In this document: piece by piece, positions 43,223-51,227 of the stretch | How positions within the stretch are numbered: position 1 is the stretch's first letter | How the letters are laid out: every line of letters begins with the position of its first letter | NCBI GenBank assembly: GCA_050633525.1 | Contig: JBOEGR010000028.1 | Coordinates: 1-64,000 of the forward strand | Direction: 5' to 3' | Source: CANLBN01 sp050633525 | GTDB taxonomy: Bacteria; Pseudomonadota; Gammaproteobacteria; Pseudomonadales; Cellvibrionaceae | Length of the DNA: 64,000 bases | The notes under the pieces: generated by a model | Databases searched by the model: none | What the model saw: only the letters and a program-made list of their open reading frames with translations | What the model was told of the DNA's origin: nothing | Program-made: the position numbers and the translations under genes

Positions 43223-44485
43223 ATGAGAAAAATAGCCGTTATTGGTATGGGGTATGTTGGTCTACCGTTAGCAGCAGAGTTTGGAAAAGAAACTTTTGTT
43301 ATAGGGTTCGATATAAATAAAAATAGAATTGAAGCCTTAAAGAGAGGCGTGGATGATACTTTGGAAGTGTCTGCCGAAGACCTTAAGAAATCAAAATTTT
43401 TAGAATTTTCTATCGATTTAGAAGATTTAAAAAAATGTAATATATATATCGTTACGGTACCAACCCCTATTGATGAACACAAACGCCCTAATTTAAGCCC
43501 CCTCATCAAAGCAAGTGAAATGATAGGGAGTGTTATTAGTAAAGGTGATATTGTGATATATGAATCTACTGTATACCCTGGGGCAACTGAAGAAGAGTGT
43601 ATCCCTGTAATTGAAAATGTTTCGAGCTTTAAGTTTAATGAAGATTTTTTTGTTGGGTATTCTCCAGAAAGAATTAATCCAGGAGATAAGGAACATAGGC
43701 TATCAAATATATTAAAAGTTACATCAGGGTCAACACCATGTGTTGCTGAAGAAGTTGATGCTCTATACCGCTCAATAATAGTGGCTGGTACTCACAAAGC
43801 TAGTTCGATAAAAGTTGCAGAGGCGGCAAAAGTAATTGAAAACACTCAGCGCGATGTCAACATTGCTTTAATTAACGAGCTTTCTATTATTTTCAATAAA
43901 TTGAATATAGATACGCTTGAAGTATTAGAGGCCGCTGGTACTAAGTGGAACTTTCTACCCTTTCGTCCAGGTTTGGTGGGTGGTCATTGTATAGGTGTGG
44001 ACCCTTATTATTTAACCCATAAGGCGCAAAACATCGGCTATCACCCTGAAATGATTCTTGCTGGTCGTCGATTAAATGACGGTATGGGAAAGCATGTTGT
44101 TTCACAGCTTGTGAAAAAAATGATTAAGAAATCTATTGATATTAACGGTGCAAAGGCCTTGGTTATGGGTCTTACATTTAAAGAAAATTGCCCTGATCTT
44201 CGAAACACAAAAGTTATAGATATTATTTCGGAATTGAAAGAGTATGGTATTGATGTTGATGTGATGGATTCTTGGTGCTGCAAATCAGAGGCAAAAAAAG
44301 AATACGGTCTAGATATTATCAGTGAATATAAAGAAAATTACTATGATGCTGTGATTATTGCGGTTGGGCACAATGAATTCAAAGAGCTCGGAGAAAGTAA
44401 GATACATTCTCTTGGTAAGGAAGGTCATGTTCTTTATGATCTTAAATATGTATTAGATAAGAGTGAAGTTGATATTCGCCTGTAA
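43223..44485 (+). CDS. tviB: UDP-N-acetyl-D-glucosamine 6-dehydrogenase (TviB/WbpO type)
   Basis: This 420-residue nucleotide-sugar dehydrogenase oxidises C6 of UDP-HexNAc to the uronic acid with 2 NAD+. The Rossmann motif is 'AVIGMGYVGLPLAAEFGKET'. The UDP-sugar DH motifs are 'YESTVYPGATEEECIPVIE' and 'VGYSPERINPGD', and the catalytic cysteine region is 'FRPGLVGGHCIGVDPYYL'. The C-terminal domain has 'ALVMGLTFKENCPDLRNTKV'. It is the first gene of the locus, and with the next gene it forms the TviB/TviC (WbpO/WbpP) pair that yields UDP-GalNAcA. AAGGGTGG precedes the ATG. Confidence 0.93.
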   Translation: MRKIAVIGMGYVGLPLAAEFGKETFVIGFDINKNRIEALKRGVDDTLEVSAEDLKKSKFLEFSIDLEDLKKCNIYIVTVPTPIDEHKRPNLSPLIKASEMIGSVISKGDIVIYESTVYPGATEEECIPVIENVSSFKFNEDFFVGYSPERINPGDKEHRLSNILKVTSGSTPCVAEEVDALYRSIIVAGTHKASSIKVAEAAKVIENTQRDVNIALINELSIIFNKLNIDTLEVLEAAGTKWNFLPFRPGLVGGHCIGVDPYYLTHKAQNIGYHPEMILAGRRLNDGMGKHVVSQLVKKMIKKSIDINGAKALVMGLTFKENCPDLRNTKVIDIISELKEYGIDVDVMDSWCCKSEAKKEYGLDIISEYKENYYDAVIIAVGHNEFKELGESKIHSLGKEGHVLYDLKYVLDKSEVDIRL

Positions 44486-44500
44486 GTATTGGAGATAGAG

Positions 44501-45532
44501 ATGTCTAGATACGAAGACATACAAAAACAATTGATAGAAAAACCTAAAAAATGGTTGGTAACCGGTGTTGCTGGTTTTATTGGATCAAATTTATTAGAGG
44601 AGTTGCTTAAGTTAGGGCAGCAAGTGATTGGTCTAGATAATTTTTCTACTGGTTACCAGCACAATTTAGATGAAGTTAAAAGTAGCGTAAAACCTGCACA
44701 ATGGGAAAGGTTTCATTTTATCGAGGGGGATATTCAAAGCTGTGAAACCTGTGCATTAGCAGTAGGTGATGTAGATTATGTGTTACATCAAGCTGCTTTG
44801 GGGTCTGTACCAAGGTCTATTGCTGATCCAATTTCAACTAATGCCGCAAATATTACAGGTTTTTTAAATATGCTGGTTGCAGCAAGAGATGCAAATGTTA
44901 AACGTTTTGTTTATGCTGCCTCTAGTTCTACCTACGGTGATCATCCAGATTTACCTAAGGTGGAAGAAAATATTGGTGCGCCACTTAGTCCTTATGCTGT
45001 GACTAAATTGGTCAATGAGCTTTATGCTCAAATTTTTGCTAAAACTTATGGTTTTAATACTATTGGTTTGCGCTATTTTAACGTTTTCGGTAAAAGACAA
45101 AACCCAAACGGAGCATATGCAGCGGTAATTCCTAAATGGATCGGTGGAATGATTAAGGGTGAGGAAAGCTTTATAAATGGAGACGGGGAGACCAGTCGAG
45201 ATTTTTGTTATATTGCTAATGCGATTCAAATGAATATTTTAGCTGCAACGGTAGAAGAAAAAGAAGCTGTTAATCAAGTTTATAATACTGCTCTTTGTGA
45301 AAGAACTAGTCTAAACCAACTTTACAAAATGATTGAGTCTGGTTTGATGCAAAGAGTGCCTAATTTGAAAATCAAAACAATGAACTACCGAGATTTTAGA
45401 TTGGGAGATGTCAAACATTCTCAAGCGGATATCAGTAAAGCTAAAAAACTTATGGGCTATAATCCAAGTCATAGGGTTGTCGAAGGTCTTGATGAAGCAA
45501 TGGATTGGTATGTTAGAAGCTTCTTAGCTTAA
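44501..45532 (+). CDS. tviC: UDP-HexNAc C4-epimerase (TviC/WbpP type)
   Basis: This 343-residue SDR starts at the ATG at 44501, with GGAG six bases upstream; the open frame extends to a TTG at 44489. It begins 'MSRYEDIQKQL', as WbpP does. Motifs are 'WLVTGVAGFIGSNLLEELLK', 'DYVLHQAALGSVPRSI', a catalytic S in 'YAASSSTYGDHPDLP', Y-x3-K in 'SPYAVTKLVNELYA' and 'YFNVFGKRQNPNGAYAAVIP'. WbpP/TviC interconverts UDP-GlcNAc/GalNAc or the corresponding uronic acids. The 15-bp gap after tviB marks an operon. Confidence 0.92.
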   Translation: MSRYEDIQKQLIEKPKKWLVTGVAGFIGSNLLEELLKLGQQVIGLDNFSTGYQHNLDEVKSSVKPAQWERFHFIEGDIQSCETCALAVGDVDYVLHQAALGSVPRSIADPISTNAANITGFLNMLVAARDANVKRFVYAASSSTYGDHPDLPKVEENIGAPLSPYAVTKLVNELYAQIFAKTYGFNTIGLRYFNVFGKRQNPNGAYAAVIPKWIGGMIKGEESFINGDGETSRDFCYIANAIQMNILAATVEEKEAVNQVYNTALCERTSLNQLYKMIESGLMQRVPNLKIKTMNYRDFRLGDVKHSQADISKAKKLMGYNPSHRVVEGLDEAMDWYVRSFLA

Positions 45533-45562
45533 ATATATAAGATAAATAACCTAAAATTTTAT

Positions 45563-46609
45563 ATGAAAGAAACTATTAAAATTCTAAACAAAGAGGTTGG
45601 TCGTGGCCAGCCTTGTTTTATTATTGCTGAAGTGGCTCAGGCTCATGATGGTTCACTTGGTATAGCCCATAGCTATATTGATGCAGTCGCTGAAGCAGGT
45701 GCAGACGCTATAAAATTTCAAACACATATAGCATCTGCTGAAAGCTCAGTAGGCGAACCTTTTAGGGTTAAATTTTCGTATGAAGACAATTCGCGTTATG
45801 ACTATTGGAAGCGAATGGAGTTTACAGAGGAACAGTGGAGAGGGTTGGCCGAGCATTGTAACGAAGTTGGGTTAATATTTTTAAGCTCGCCTTTTTCAAG
45901 TGAAGCGCTAAGGTTATTGAATAAAATAGGTATGCCTGCTTGGAAGGTGGGCTCGGGTGAGGTTAATAACCCAATATTACTTCGAGACATGATTGATACC
46001 GGAAACCCGATTTTGTTAAGTAGCGGTATGAACACTTGGAGTGAGATAGAGCAAGCGGTATCGTCTATCAATAAAATGGGGGGGGCTTTGGCTTTATTTC
46101 AATGCACTAGTAAGTATCCGACGGCATTTGGGGATGTAGGGTTAAACGTCATCGACCAGATGCGCAAAAAATTTCATATACCAATAGGCTTGTCTGATCA
46201 CTCAGGGTCAACTGTTCCATCCTTAGCTGCAATATCGAGAGGGATTAACTTACTTGAAGTTCATGTGGTTTTTGATCGAAAAATGTTTGGTCCTGATTCG
46301 TCAGCCTCAATAACTCTAAATGAGTTGAAAAGTTTGGTTGAGTTCAGGGATGGGCTTCATCTTATTGAACAAAGCCCTGTTGATAAGGATGATATGGCAA
46401 AAGAACTATCTGAAATGAGGGCTCTTTTTAATAAAAGTATTGTATTGTCCGAATCAATAAAAGAAGGCAATGCCCTTACTAAAGAGATATTAACGTTAAG
46501 GAAGCCAGGAACAGGTATTCTTGCTGAAAAATTGAATGAGTGTATAGGCAAGAAAGTGAATAAAGATTTAGATAAAGGCCAATTTCTTACTTGGAAAGAT
46601 TTTGAATAA
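45563..46609 (+). CDS. neuB: NeuB-family nonulosonic (sialic-like) acid synthase
   Basis: This 348-residue enzyme condenses PEP with a ManNAc-type 6-carbon sugar to a 9-carbon acid. The TIM barrel opens 'CFIIAEVAQAHDGSLGIAHS' and continues 'EAGADAIKFQTHIA'. 'FLSSPFSSEALRLLNKIGMP' and 'WKVGSGEVNNPILL' are the NeuB core, and 'GLSDHSG…' is the metal/PEP-binding loop. The C-terminal SAF (antifreeze-like) domain includes 'EILTLRKPGTGILAEKLNE'. The NeuC gene beside it suggests ManNAc-derived Neu5Ac-like chemistry, because no LegB/C/H or PseB/C/H set occurs between them. The exact sugar is open. Confidence 0.9.
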   Translation: MKETIKILNKEVGRGQPCFIIAEVAQAHDGSLGIAHSYIDAVAEAGADAIKFQTHIASAESSVGEPFRVKFSYEDNSRYDYWKRMEFTEEQWRGLAEHCNEVGLIFLSSPFSSEALRLLNKIGMPAWKVGSGEVNNPILLRDMIDTGNPILLSSGMNTWSEIEQAVSSINKMGGALALFQCTSKYPTAFGDVGLNVIDQMRKKFHIPIGLSDHSGSTVPSLAAISRGINLLEVHVVFDRKMFGPDSSASITLNELKSLVEFRDGLHLIEQSPVDKDDMAKELSEMRALFNKSIVLSESIKEGNALTKEILTLRKPGTGILAEKLNECIGKKVNKDLDKGQFLTWKDFE

Positions 46610-46612
46610 ATT

Positions 46613-47767
46613 ATGACAATTAGAAAAATATGTGTTGTGGTTGCAAGTCGAGCGAATTATGGAAGAGTAAAGTCTGTAATGAAAGCGATTAATATACACC
46701 CTAATTTGGAGTTACAACTTATTGTTGGAGCATCAGTGATGTTGTATAGGTTTGGTAAAGCTGTTGATATTATCAAGGAAGATGGTTTTAAGCCTGATAG
46801 GACAATCTATTATGTTGTGGAGGGCGAAACACTTTCTACTCAAGCAAAATCAACAGGTCTAGGTGTGATAGAGCTTGCTACTGCTTTTGAGGATATGCAG
46901 CCAGATATGGTTGTAACGGTTGCAGATAGGTTTGAAACAATGGCTACCGCAATTGCATCCTCTTATTTAAATATACCGCTTGTACATATACAAGGTGGTG
47001 AGATTAGTGGCAATATCGACGAGCGTGTTAGGCATGCTATTACTAAATTGTCAGATATACATTTTCCTTCTACTGAAAAATCTCGTGAAAGGCTAATCAA
47101 AATGGGGGAAATGTCAGATTATATTTTTAACTACGGTTGTCCAGGAATGGACACTTTGGTAGAAAATGATTTATCGATTGATAATGAAACGATGAAAAAG
47201 TATGGTGGTGTGGGTGGAGGTGTTGACTGGGAAGCGCCTTACCTGCTTATGGTTCAACATCCAGTTACAACCAGTTATGGAGAAGGCCTGAGTCAAGTTA
47301 ACGAGACTTTAGCGGCGCTACGAGATATGGAGAGGTTTCAAAAAATTGTGTTATGGCCAAATATTGATGCGGGAACAGATGAAATATCGAAAGGATTAAG
47401 AATGTTTCGTGAAAGAAATAAAGAATTGCCCTTTTATTTCTTCAGAAATTTCTCTCCGGAAGATTATGCACGAGTTCTGAATAATGCAAGATGTGTTATA
47501 GGAAACTCATCGTCATTCATTAGGGAGTGCTCCTTCTTGGGTGTTCCTGCGGTGCTAGTTGGGGATAGGCAGGAAGGAAGAGAGCATGGCAATAATATAG
47601 TGTTCTCTGACTATGATGAAAATGAGATAAAACAGCATGTCAGAAAACAATTGAGTAATAACTTAATTGAAGAGGATCATCTTTTTGGTAAAGGTGTTTC
47701 TGGAAAATTAATAGCGGAAAAGTTAGCGACAATTGATTTAAATATTAAAAAAAGAATGACTTACTAA
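46613..47767 (+). CDS. neuC: UDP-N-acetylglucosamine 2-epimerase, hydrolysing (NeuC type)
   Basis: This 384-residue GT-B-fold enzyme releases ManNAc from UDP-GlcNAc. It opens 'CVVVASRANYGRVKSVMKAI', and carries 'VTVADRFETMATAIASSYLN' and the catalytic 'VHIQGGEISGNIDERVRHAI'. The C-terminal half ends with 'ARCVIGNSSSFIRECSFLGV' and 'PAVLVGDRQEGREH', the UDP-binding site. It is 3 bp downstream of neuB and coupled to it. LegG (acting on a diamino sugar) shares the fold, so substrate identity is inferred from gene content. Confidence 0.9.
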   Translation: MTIRKICVVVASRANYGRVKSVMKAINIHPNLELQLIVGASVMLYRFGKAVDIIKEDGFKPDRTIYYVVEGETLSTQAKSTGLGVIELATAFEDMQPDMVVTVADRFETMATAIASSYLNIPLVHIQGGEISGNIDERVRHAITKLSDIHFPSTEKSRERLIKMGEMSDYIFNYGCPGMDTLVENDLSIDNETMKKYGGVGGGVDWEAPYLLMVQHPVTTSYGEGLSQVNETLAALRDMERFQKIVLWPNIDAGTDEISKGLRMFRERNKELPFYFFRNFSPEDYARVLNNARCVIGNSSSFIRECSFLGVPAVLVGDRQEGREHGNNIVFSDYDENEIKQHVRKQLSNNLIEEDHLFGKGVSGKLIAEKLATIDLNIKKRMTY

Positions 47768-47771
47768 AGGT

Positions 47772-48635
47772 ATGATGATGAGCGATAAAAAAGGTGATGC
47801 AAACTCTTTTGATACAAACTGGAAGAATAGAGCTGAGTCATTGTATACACATTGGACCCGAGGAAATGTTGAAAATCAAATACAAATGGCGTTTCGTAAT
47901 CATTGGCTACTTTTTTCTGAAATTTTGGGGAAAGAGAAAGGTTATAGCGGAGGAAAAAGGGCGCTAGAGATAGGTTGTGGAAGGGGAAGCCTATCTTGCT
48001 ATTTTAGTGATGCAGGTTATGATTGTACATTAGTGGATTTGTCGGAAAATGTAATTGATATAGCAAAAAATATTTTTGACGAACATTCGTTAAAGGCTAA
48101 TTTTTTAGTTGGTGATGCAAATAATCTTGATATTGCAGATAATTCATTTGATGTTATTTATTCAATAGGTTTGCTTGAGCATTTTGAAGATATTGAAACT
48201 CCTTTGGCTGAACAGATTCGAGTTCTTGATAGCGGAGGGGTTTGGTTTGGATATATTGTACCGAAGTATTTTGATAATGTTCAAAAAGATTATCAATGGA
48301 TTAATGAAATCTTAAAGGGCTATCAGAAACAAAGTAATGAAGAATTAATTCGTAAAGAAGAAATTTATCGATCTGACTTTGGGTCGGAAAGGTACATCCC
48401 GGTATTAGAGAAGTTGGGTCTTTCTAATATACAGGCTAGTGGTGTATACCCTGTGCCCATGATTTCCCATTCAATTGACTTTCCTTTTTCTCTCATGCCT
48501 AAAGAAAGTGAAGAAGCGCTAATTAAGTATTTTCAAAAGGTGCTTGAAAATAATAAAAAAGTTTCAGGTAAGAATGCATGGTTGTGTGAAGAAGGTTATG
48601 GAAATGCTTTTTTAGTATGGGGTGTTAAAAAATAA
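47772..48635 (+). CDS. Class I SAM-dependent methyltransferase inside the nonulosonate set
   Basis: This 287-residue protein has a SAM motif I 'ALEIGCGRGSLSCYFSDAGY', motif 'DYTLVDLSENVIDIA'-type acidic post-I region and 'SFDVIYSIGLLEHFEDIETP'. Three ATG codons in a row (47772, 47775, 47778) are possible starts behind AAAGG. It lies between neuC and the 2-hydroxyacid dehydrogenase with 4-bp gaps. A role in methylating the nonulosonic acid or its N-acyl group is plausible; O-methylation elsewhere in the glycan is the alternative. Confidence 0.75.
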   Translation: MMMSDKKGDANSFDTNWKNRAESLYTHWTRGNVENQIQMAFRNHWLLFSEILGKEKGYSGGKRALEIGCGRGSLSCYFSDAGYDCTLVDLSENVIDIAKNIFDEHSLKANFLVGDANNLDIADNSFDVIYSIGLLEHFEDIETPLAEQIRVLDSGGVWFGYIVPKYFDNVQKDYQWINEILKGYQKQSNEELIRKEEIYRSDFGSERYIPVLEKLGLSNIQASGVYPVPMISHSIDFPFSLMPKESEEALIKYFQKVLENNKKVSGKNAWLCEEGYGNAFLVWGVKK

Positions 48636-48638
48636 AGC

Positions 48639-49598
48639 ATGCGCATACTAAATGCTGAACCTGAAAATTATAGCCGGAAGGCTTATGGGGTGCTTGCTTC
48701 CCTTGGTGAGGTGATTGAGTGTCATTGTGATAGGAGTCAGTTGTTAGAACTGGTGCCCGAGATAGACGTATTGATTGTTCGATTAGGGCACCACATAGAT
48801 GAAGAGGTGTTTTCTAAGGCCACTTCTTTAAAGGTTGTTGTGACAGCAACAACAGGGCTTAACCATATAGATCTGAAAGCAGCTGATCAGTATGATGTGG
48901 CAGTTTTGTCACTAAAGGGCGAAAGACAATTTCTAGATACATTAACTGCTACAGCTGAGTTGGCATGGGCTGGTTTACTGGCTTTTGTTAGGAATATTCC
49001 AGGGGCTGTAGACCACGTTAACGAAGGCGGCTGGAATAGGGATTTATTCAAAGGTTACCAACTCAAAGGAAAGACACTTGGTATAGTAGGTTATGGACGA
49101 TTAGGGAGTATTGTCGCTGCGTATGGTAAAGCTTTCCAGATGAAAGTTATTTTTACCGATCCTTTCGTTGATGCTTATCCTAGAGAAGTGGAAAAAGTTG
49201 AGTTTCCATACTTGCTAGCGAATTCTGACGTTGTCAGTGTGCATGTAAATTATGATCAATCTACCCATGGCTTATTTGATCGTCAGGCTTTTCTTCAATT
49301 TAAGAAAGGCTCTATTCTTATTAATACATCTCGTGGCGAGTTAATTGATGAGCTTGCGATGCTTGATGCCCTTGAAAATAATATTCTTAAAGGGGTTGTC
49401 TTAGATGTATTGTCTGATGAGGCAAATAACTCACCAATTTGGCCTAAGGATAACGTTGTTTGGCAAAAAATATCTTCTAATTCTAATATTTTAATAACTC
49501 CCCATATTGGTGGGGCAACCCACGAGTCCATGGCGAGTGCTGAACAGTTTATGGCAGATAAGCTTCGGTTGTTTACAGAAAACGAAATGAACATATAA
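48639..49598 (+). CDS. D-isomer-specific 2-hydroxyacid dehydrogenase
   Basis: This 319-residue NAD(P)-dependent oxidoreductase has the fold of D-glycerate/phosphoglycerate dehydrogenases. The Rossmann motif is 'KTLGIVGYGRLGSIVAAYGK', and the catalytic Arg-Glu-His set is visible in 'LINTSRGELIDELAMLDALE' and 'ILITPHIGGATHESMASAEQ'. These enzymes reduce 2-keto acids to D-2-hydroxy acids. Its presence between neuC and a DapA-like aldolase is not explained by the standard Neu5Ac pathway. It may make a 2-hydroxyacyl substituent or reduce an aldolase product. Confidence 0.85.
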   Translation: MRILNAEPENYSRKAYGVLASLGEVIECHCDRSQLLELVPEIDVLIVRLGHHIDEEVFSKATSLKVVVTATTGLNHIDLKAADQYDVAVLSLKGERQFLDTLTATAELAWAGLLAFVRNIPGAVDHVNEGGWNRDLFKGYQLKGKTLGIVGYGRLGSIVAAYGKAFQMKVIFTDPFVDAYPREVEKVEFPYLLANSDVVSVHVNYDQSTHGLFDRQAFLQFKKGSILINTSRGELIDELAMLDALENNILKGVVLDVLSDEANNSPIWPKDNVVWQKISSNSNILITPHIGGATHESMASAEQFMADKLRLFTENEMNI

Positions 49599-49614
49599 TT
49601 GTGGAGTAGATAAA

Positions 49615-50514
49615 ATGAATAGTACCAAAGCACTAAAGGGAATAATTCCTGTCTTGTTGTCCCCTTTAAATAAAGATGGCTCAGTTGACCATAAAGGCAC
49701 ATCTAATCTGGTTGATTTTTTAATTAAAGCTGGTTCGGGTGGATTTTGGGCAATGGGTTCTGCTAGCGAAGATATTAACTTAACAAAAGAAACGCGATTA
49801 GAGTCGTTGCGAGTTGTTTCAGAGGTAAATGCAAGACGAGTTCCTATAATAGCGGGTGCAGGTCTAACATCAATTGATGATATCTATAATTTTTTTGATG
49901 ATGTTGCGGATTTGGCAATTGATGGTATTCATATATTGCCTTATGACATTAAAATGGGGGAAACACGCCTCGTGCATTTTTTAAACTTATTAGCAGATAA
50001 ATCTCCTGTTCCTATATGGATGTATCATAACCCTAAGCGTGGTCGTGCTATATCGGCTAATGTAATAAAAGAAGTTCATCAGCACGAAAATATTGCAGGT
50101 ATTAAAGTTGGTGGTTACAACTTAACTGAAATGTTATCCGCAGTAATGTTTAAGTCTGATGGTTTTGATGTGATAGGTGCTGGAAGTGGACAATTATATA
50201 GTATGTTGAGTTTAGGAGCCGAGGCTCATACTACCAGCGATGCATCTGTATTTCCTGAGCCATTCGTTGATGTTTACAATACTTTCAAAGAAGGTCGTCT
50301 AGAGGAGGCGAGAGAAAAACAGTTTAAGTTAATTAATTTATCTAAATCATTACCACGAACTGATAATGGTGAATATGCTGCTGAAGAAAAATATATGTTA
50401 TCACTTCGTGGTGTTTGTGAGGAGTATGTTAACCCTTTGTACAGAACGCTCTCAAATGAAGAAAAAGATAAGTTAAGACGTGCATTGCAAGGATATGGTT
50501 TTTCATGGGCGTAA
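49615..50514 (+). CDS. Dihydrodipicolinate synthase/N-acetylneuraminate lyase-family aldolase
   Basis: This 299-residue TIM-barrel class I aldolase has 'GIIPVLLSPLNKDGSVDHKG', the GTTGE-like 'AMGSASEDINLTKETR', the catalytic tyrosine region 'PIWMYHNPKRGR' and the Schiff-base lysine in 'NIAGIKVGGYN'. Family members cleave or form pyruvate adducts (DapA, NanA, KDG aldolases). It differs from DapA at the GTTGE signature, and an essential DapA is unlikely inside a glycan locus. It overlaps the start of neuA by 10 bp, so it belongs to the nonulosonate operon. Its substrate is unknown. Confidence 0.82.
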   Translation: MNSTKALKGIIPVLLSPLNKDGSVDHKGTSNLVDFLIKAGSGGFWAMGSASEDINLTKETRLESLRVVSEVNARRVPIIAGAGLTSIDDIYNFFDDVADLAIDGIHILPYDIKMGETRLVHFLNLLADKSPVPIWMYHNPKRGRAISANVIKEVHQHENIAGIKVGGYNLTEMLSAVMFKSDGFDVIGAGSGQLYSMLSLGAEAHTTSDASVFPEPFVDVYNTFKEGRLEEAREKQFKLINLSKSLPRTDNGEYAAEEKYMLSLRGVCEEYVNPLYRTLSNEEKDKLRRALQGYGFSWA

Positions 50515-51227
50515 AGGAATTTAAAACAGGAGAGGTTGTAGCAATCATTCCTGCTAAATTAACATCAGTTCGATTACCTAAAAAAAATATTATTGATTTT
50601 TTTGGGCAACCTCTTTTTTTTTATTCTGCTCGTGTTGCTGAGTTATGCTCTAATATTGATGATATTTATGTTACCAGTGAATCAAATGAAGTTTTAGATT
50701 TGGCGAACCAGTTTGGTTGTCAATCTATTCTGAGGCCAGAAAAACTCTCTTCTTCAGAAATAACCAACCTCGATGTTTTGATTCACGCCTTCAATGAAAT
50801 TACTCAAGAAAGAGGAGTGGTTCCAGAATTTGTCGTTCTATTGCAGCCAACGCACCCTTTTCGCTTCCCATCTGAATTGGAGAGAGGGGTAGAGTTGTTG
50901 AAGAGTGACCCTGATGCAGATGTTTTAATGACTGTGTTGCCAGATGATCGTTTGAGGGGTGAAATTAAACAAGGTTATTTTTTTCCTGAGTATTCAGTGC
51001 CCCGAAATAAAAAAAATGAACCCGATATGTTTTTTAATACAGGCTCTTTTTATATTCTTCGTACAAAAACCACGTTATCTCAGGGGAGAATGTTTACCCA
51101 TAATATTATTCCCTTAAAATTAAATAATCCTGAATTTGAAATTGATATCGACTTAGAAAGTGATCTTGCGTTAGCAAAATGCATGATGAAAATTAATAAA
51201 AATAAGTTCTCTTTTTTTTGGAATTAA
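50505..51227 (+). CDS. neuA: CMP-nonulosonate cytidylyltransferase (NeuA type)
   Basis: This 240-residue nucleotidyltransferase activates the 9-carbon acid with CTP. The CTP-binding start is 'VAIIPAKLTSVRLPKKNIID', a variant of A-R-x-x-S-K-x-x-P-x-K-N. 'VVLLQPTHPFRFPSELERGV' and 'EFEIDIDLESDLALAKCM' (the metal Asp residues) match NeuA/LegF/PseF. The loop A-K-L-T-S-V-R-L-P is closer to the KdsB form than in standard NeuA, so the enzyme is divergent. It overlaps the upstream aldolase and abuts the downstream glycosyltransferase. Confidence 0.85.
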   Translation: MGVKEFKTGEVVAIIPAKLTSVRLPKKNIIDFFGQPLFFYSARVAELCSNIDDIYVTSESNEVLDLANQFGCQSILRPEKLSSSEITNLDVLIHAFNEITQERGVVPEFVVLLQPTHPFRFPSELERGVELLKSDPDADVLMTVLPDDRLRGEIKQGYFFPEYSVPRNKKNEPDMFFNTGSFYILRTKTTLSQGRMFTHNIIPLKLNNPEFEIDIDLESDLALAKCMMKINKNKFSFFWN

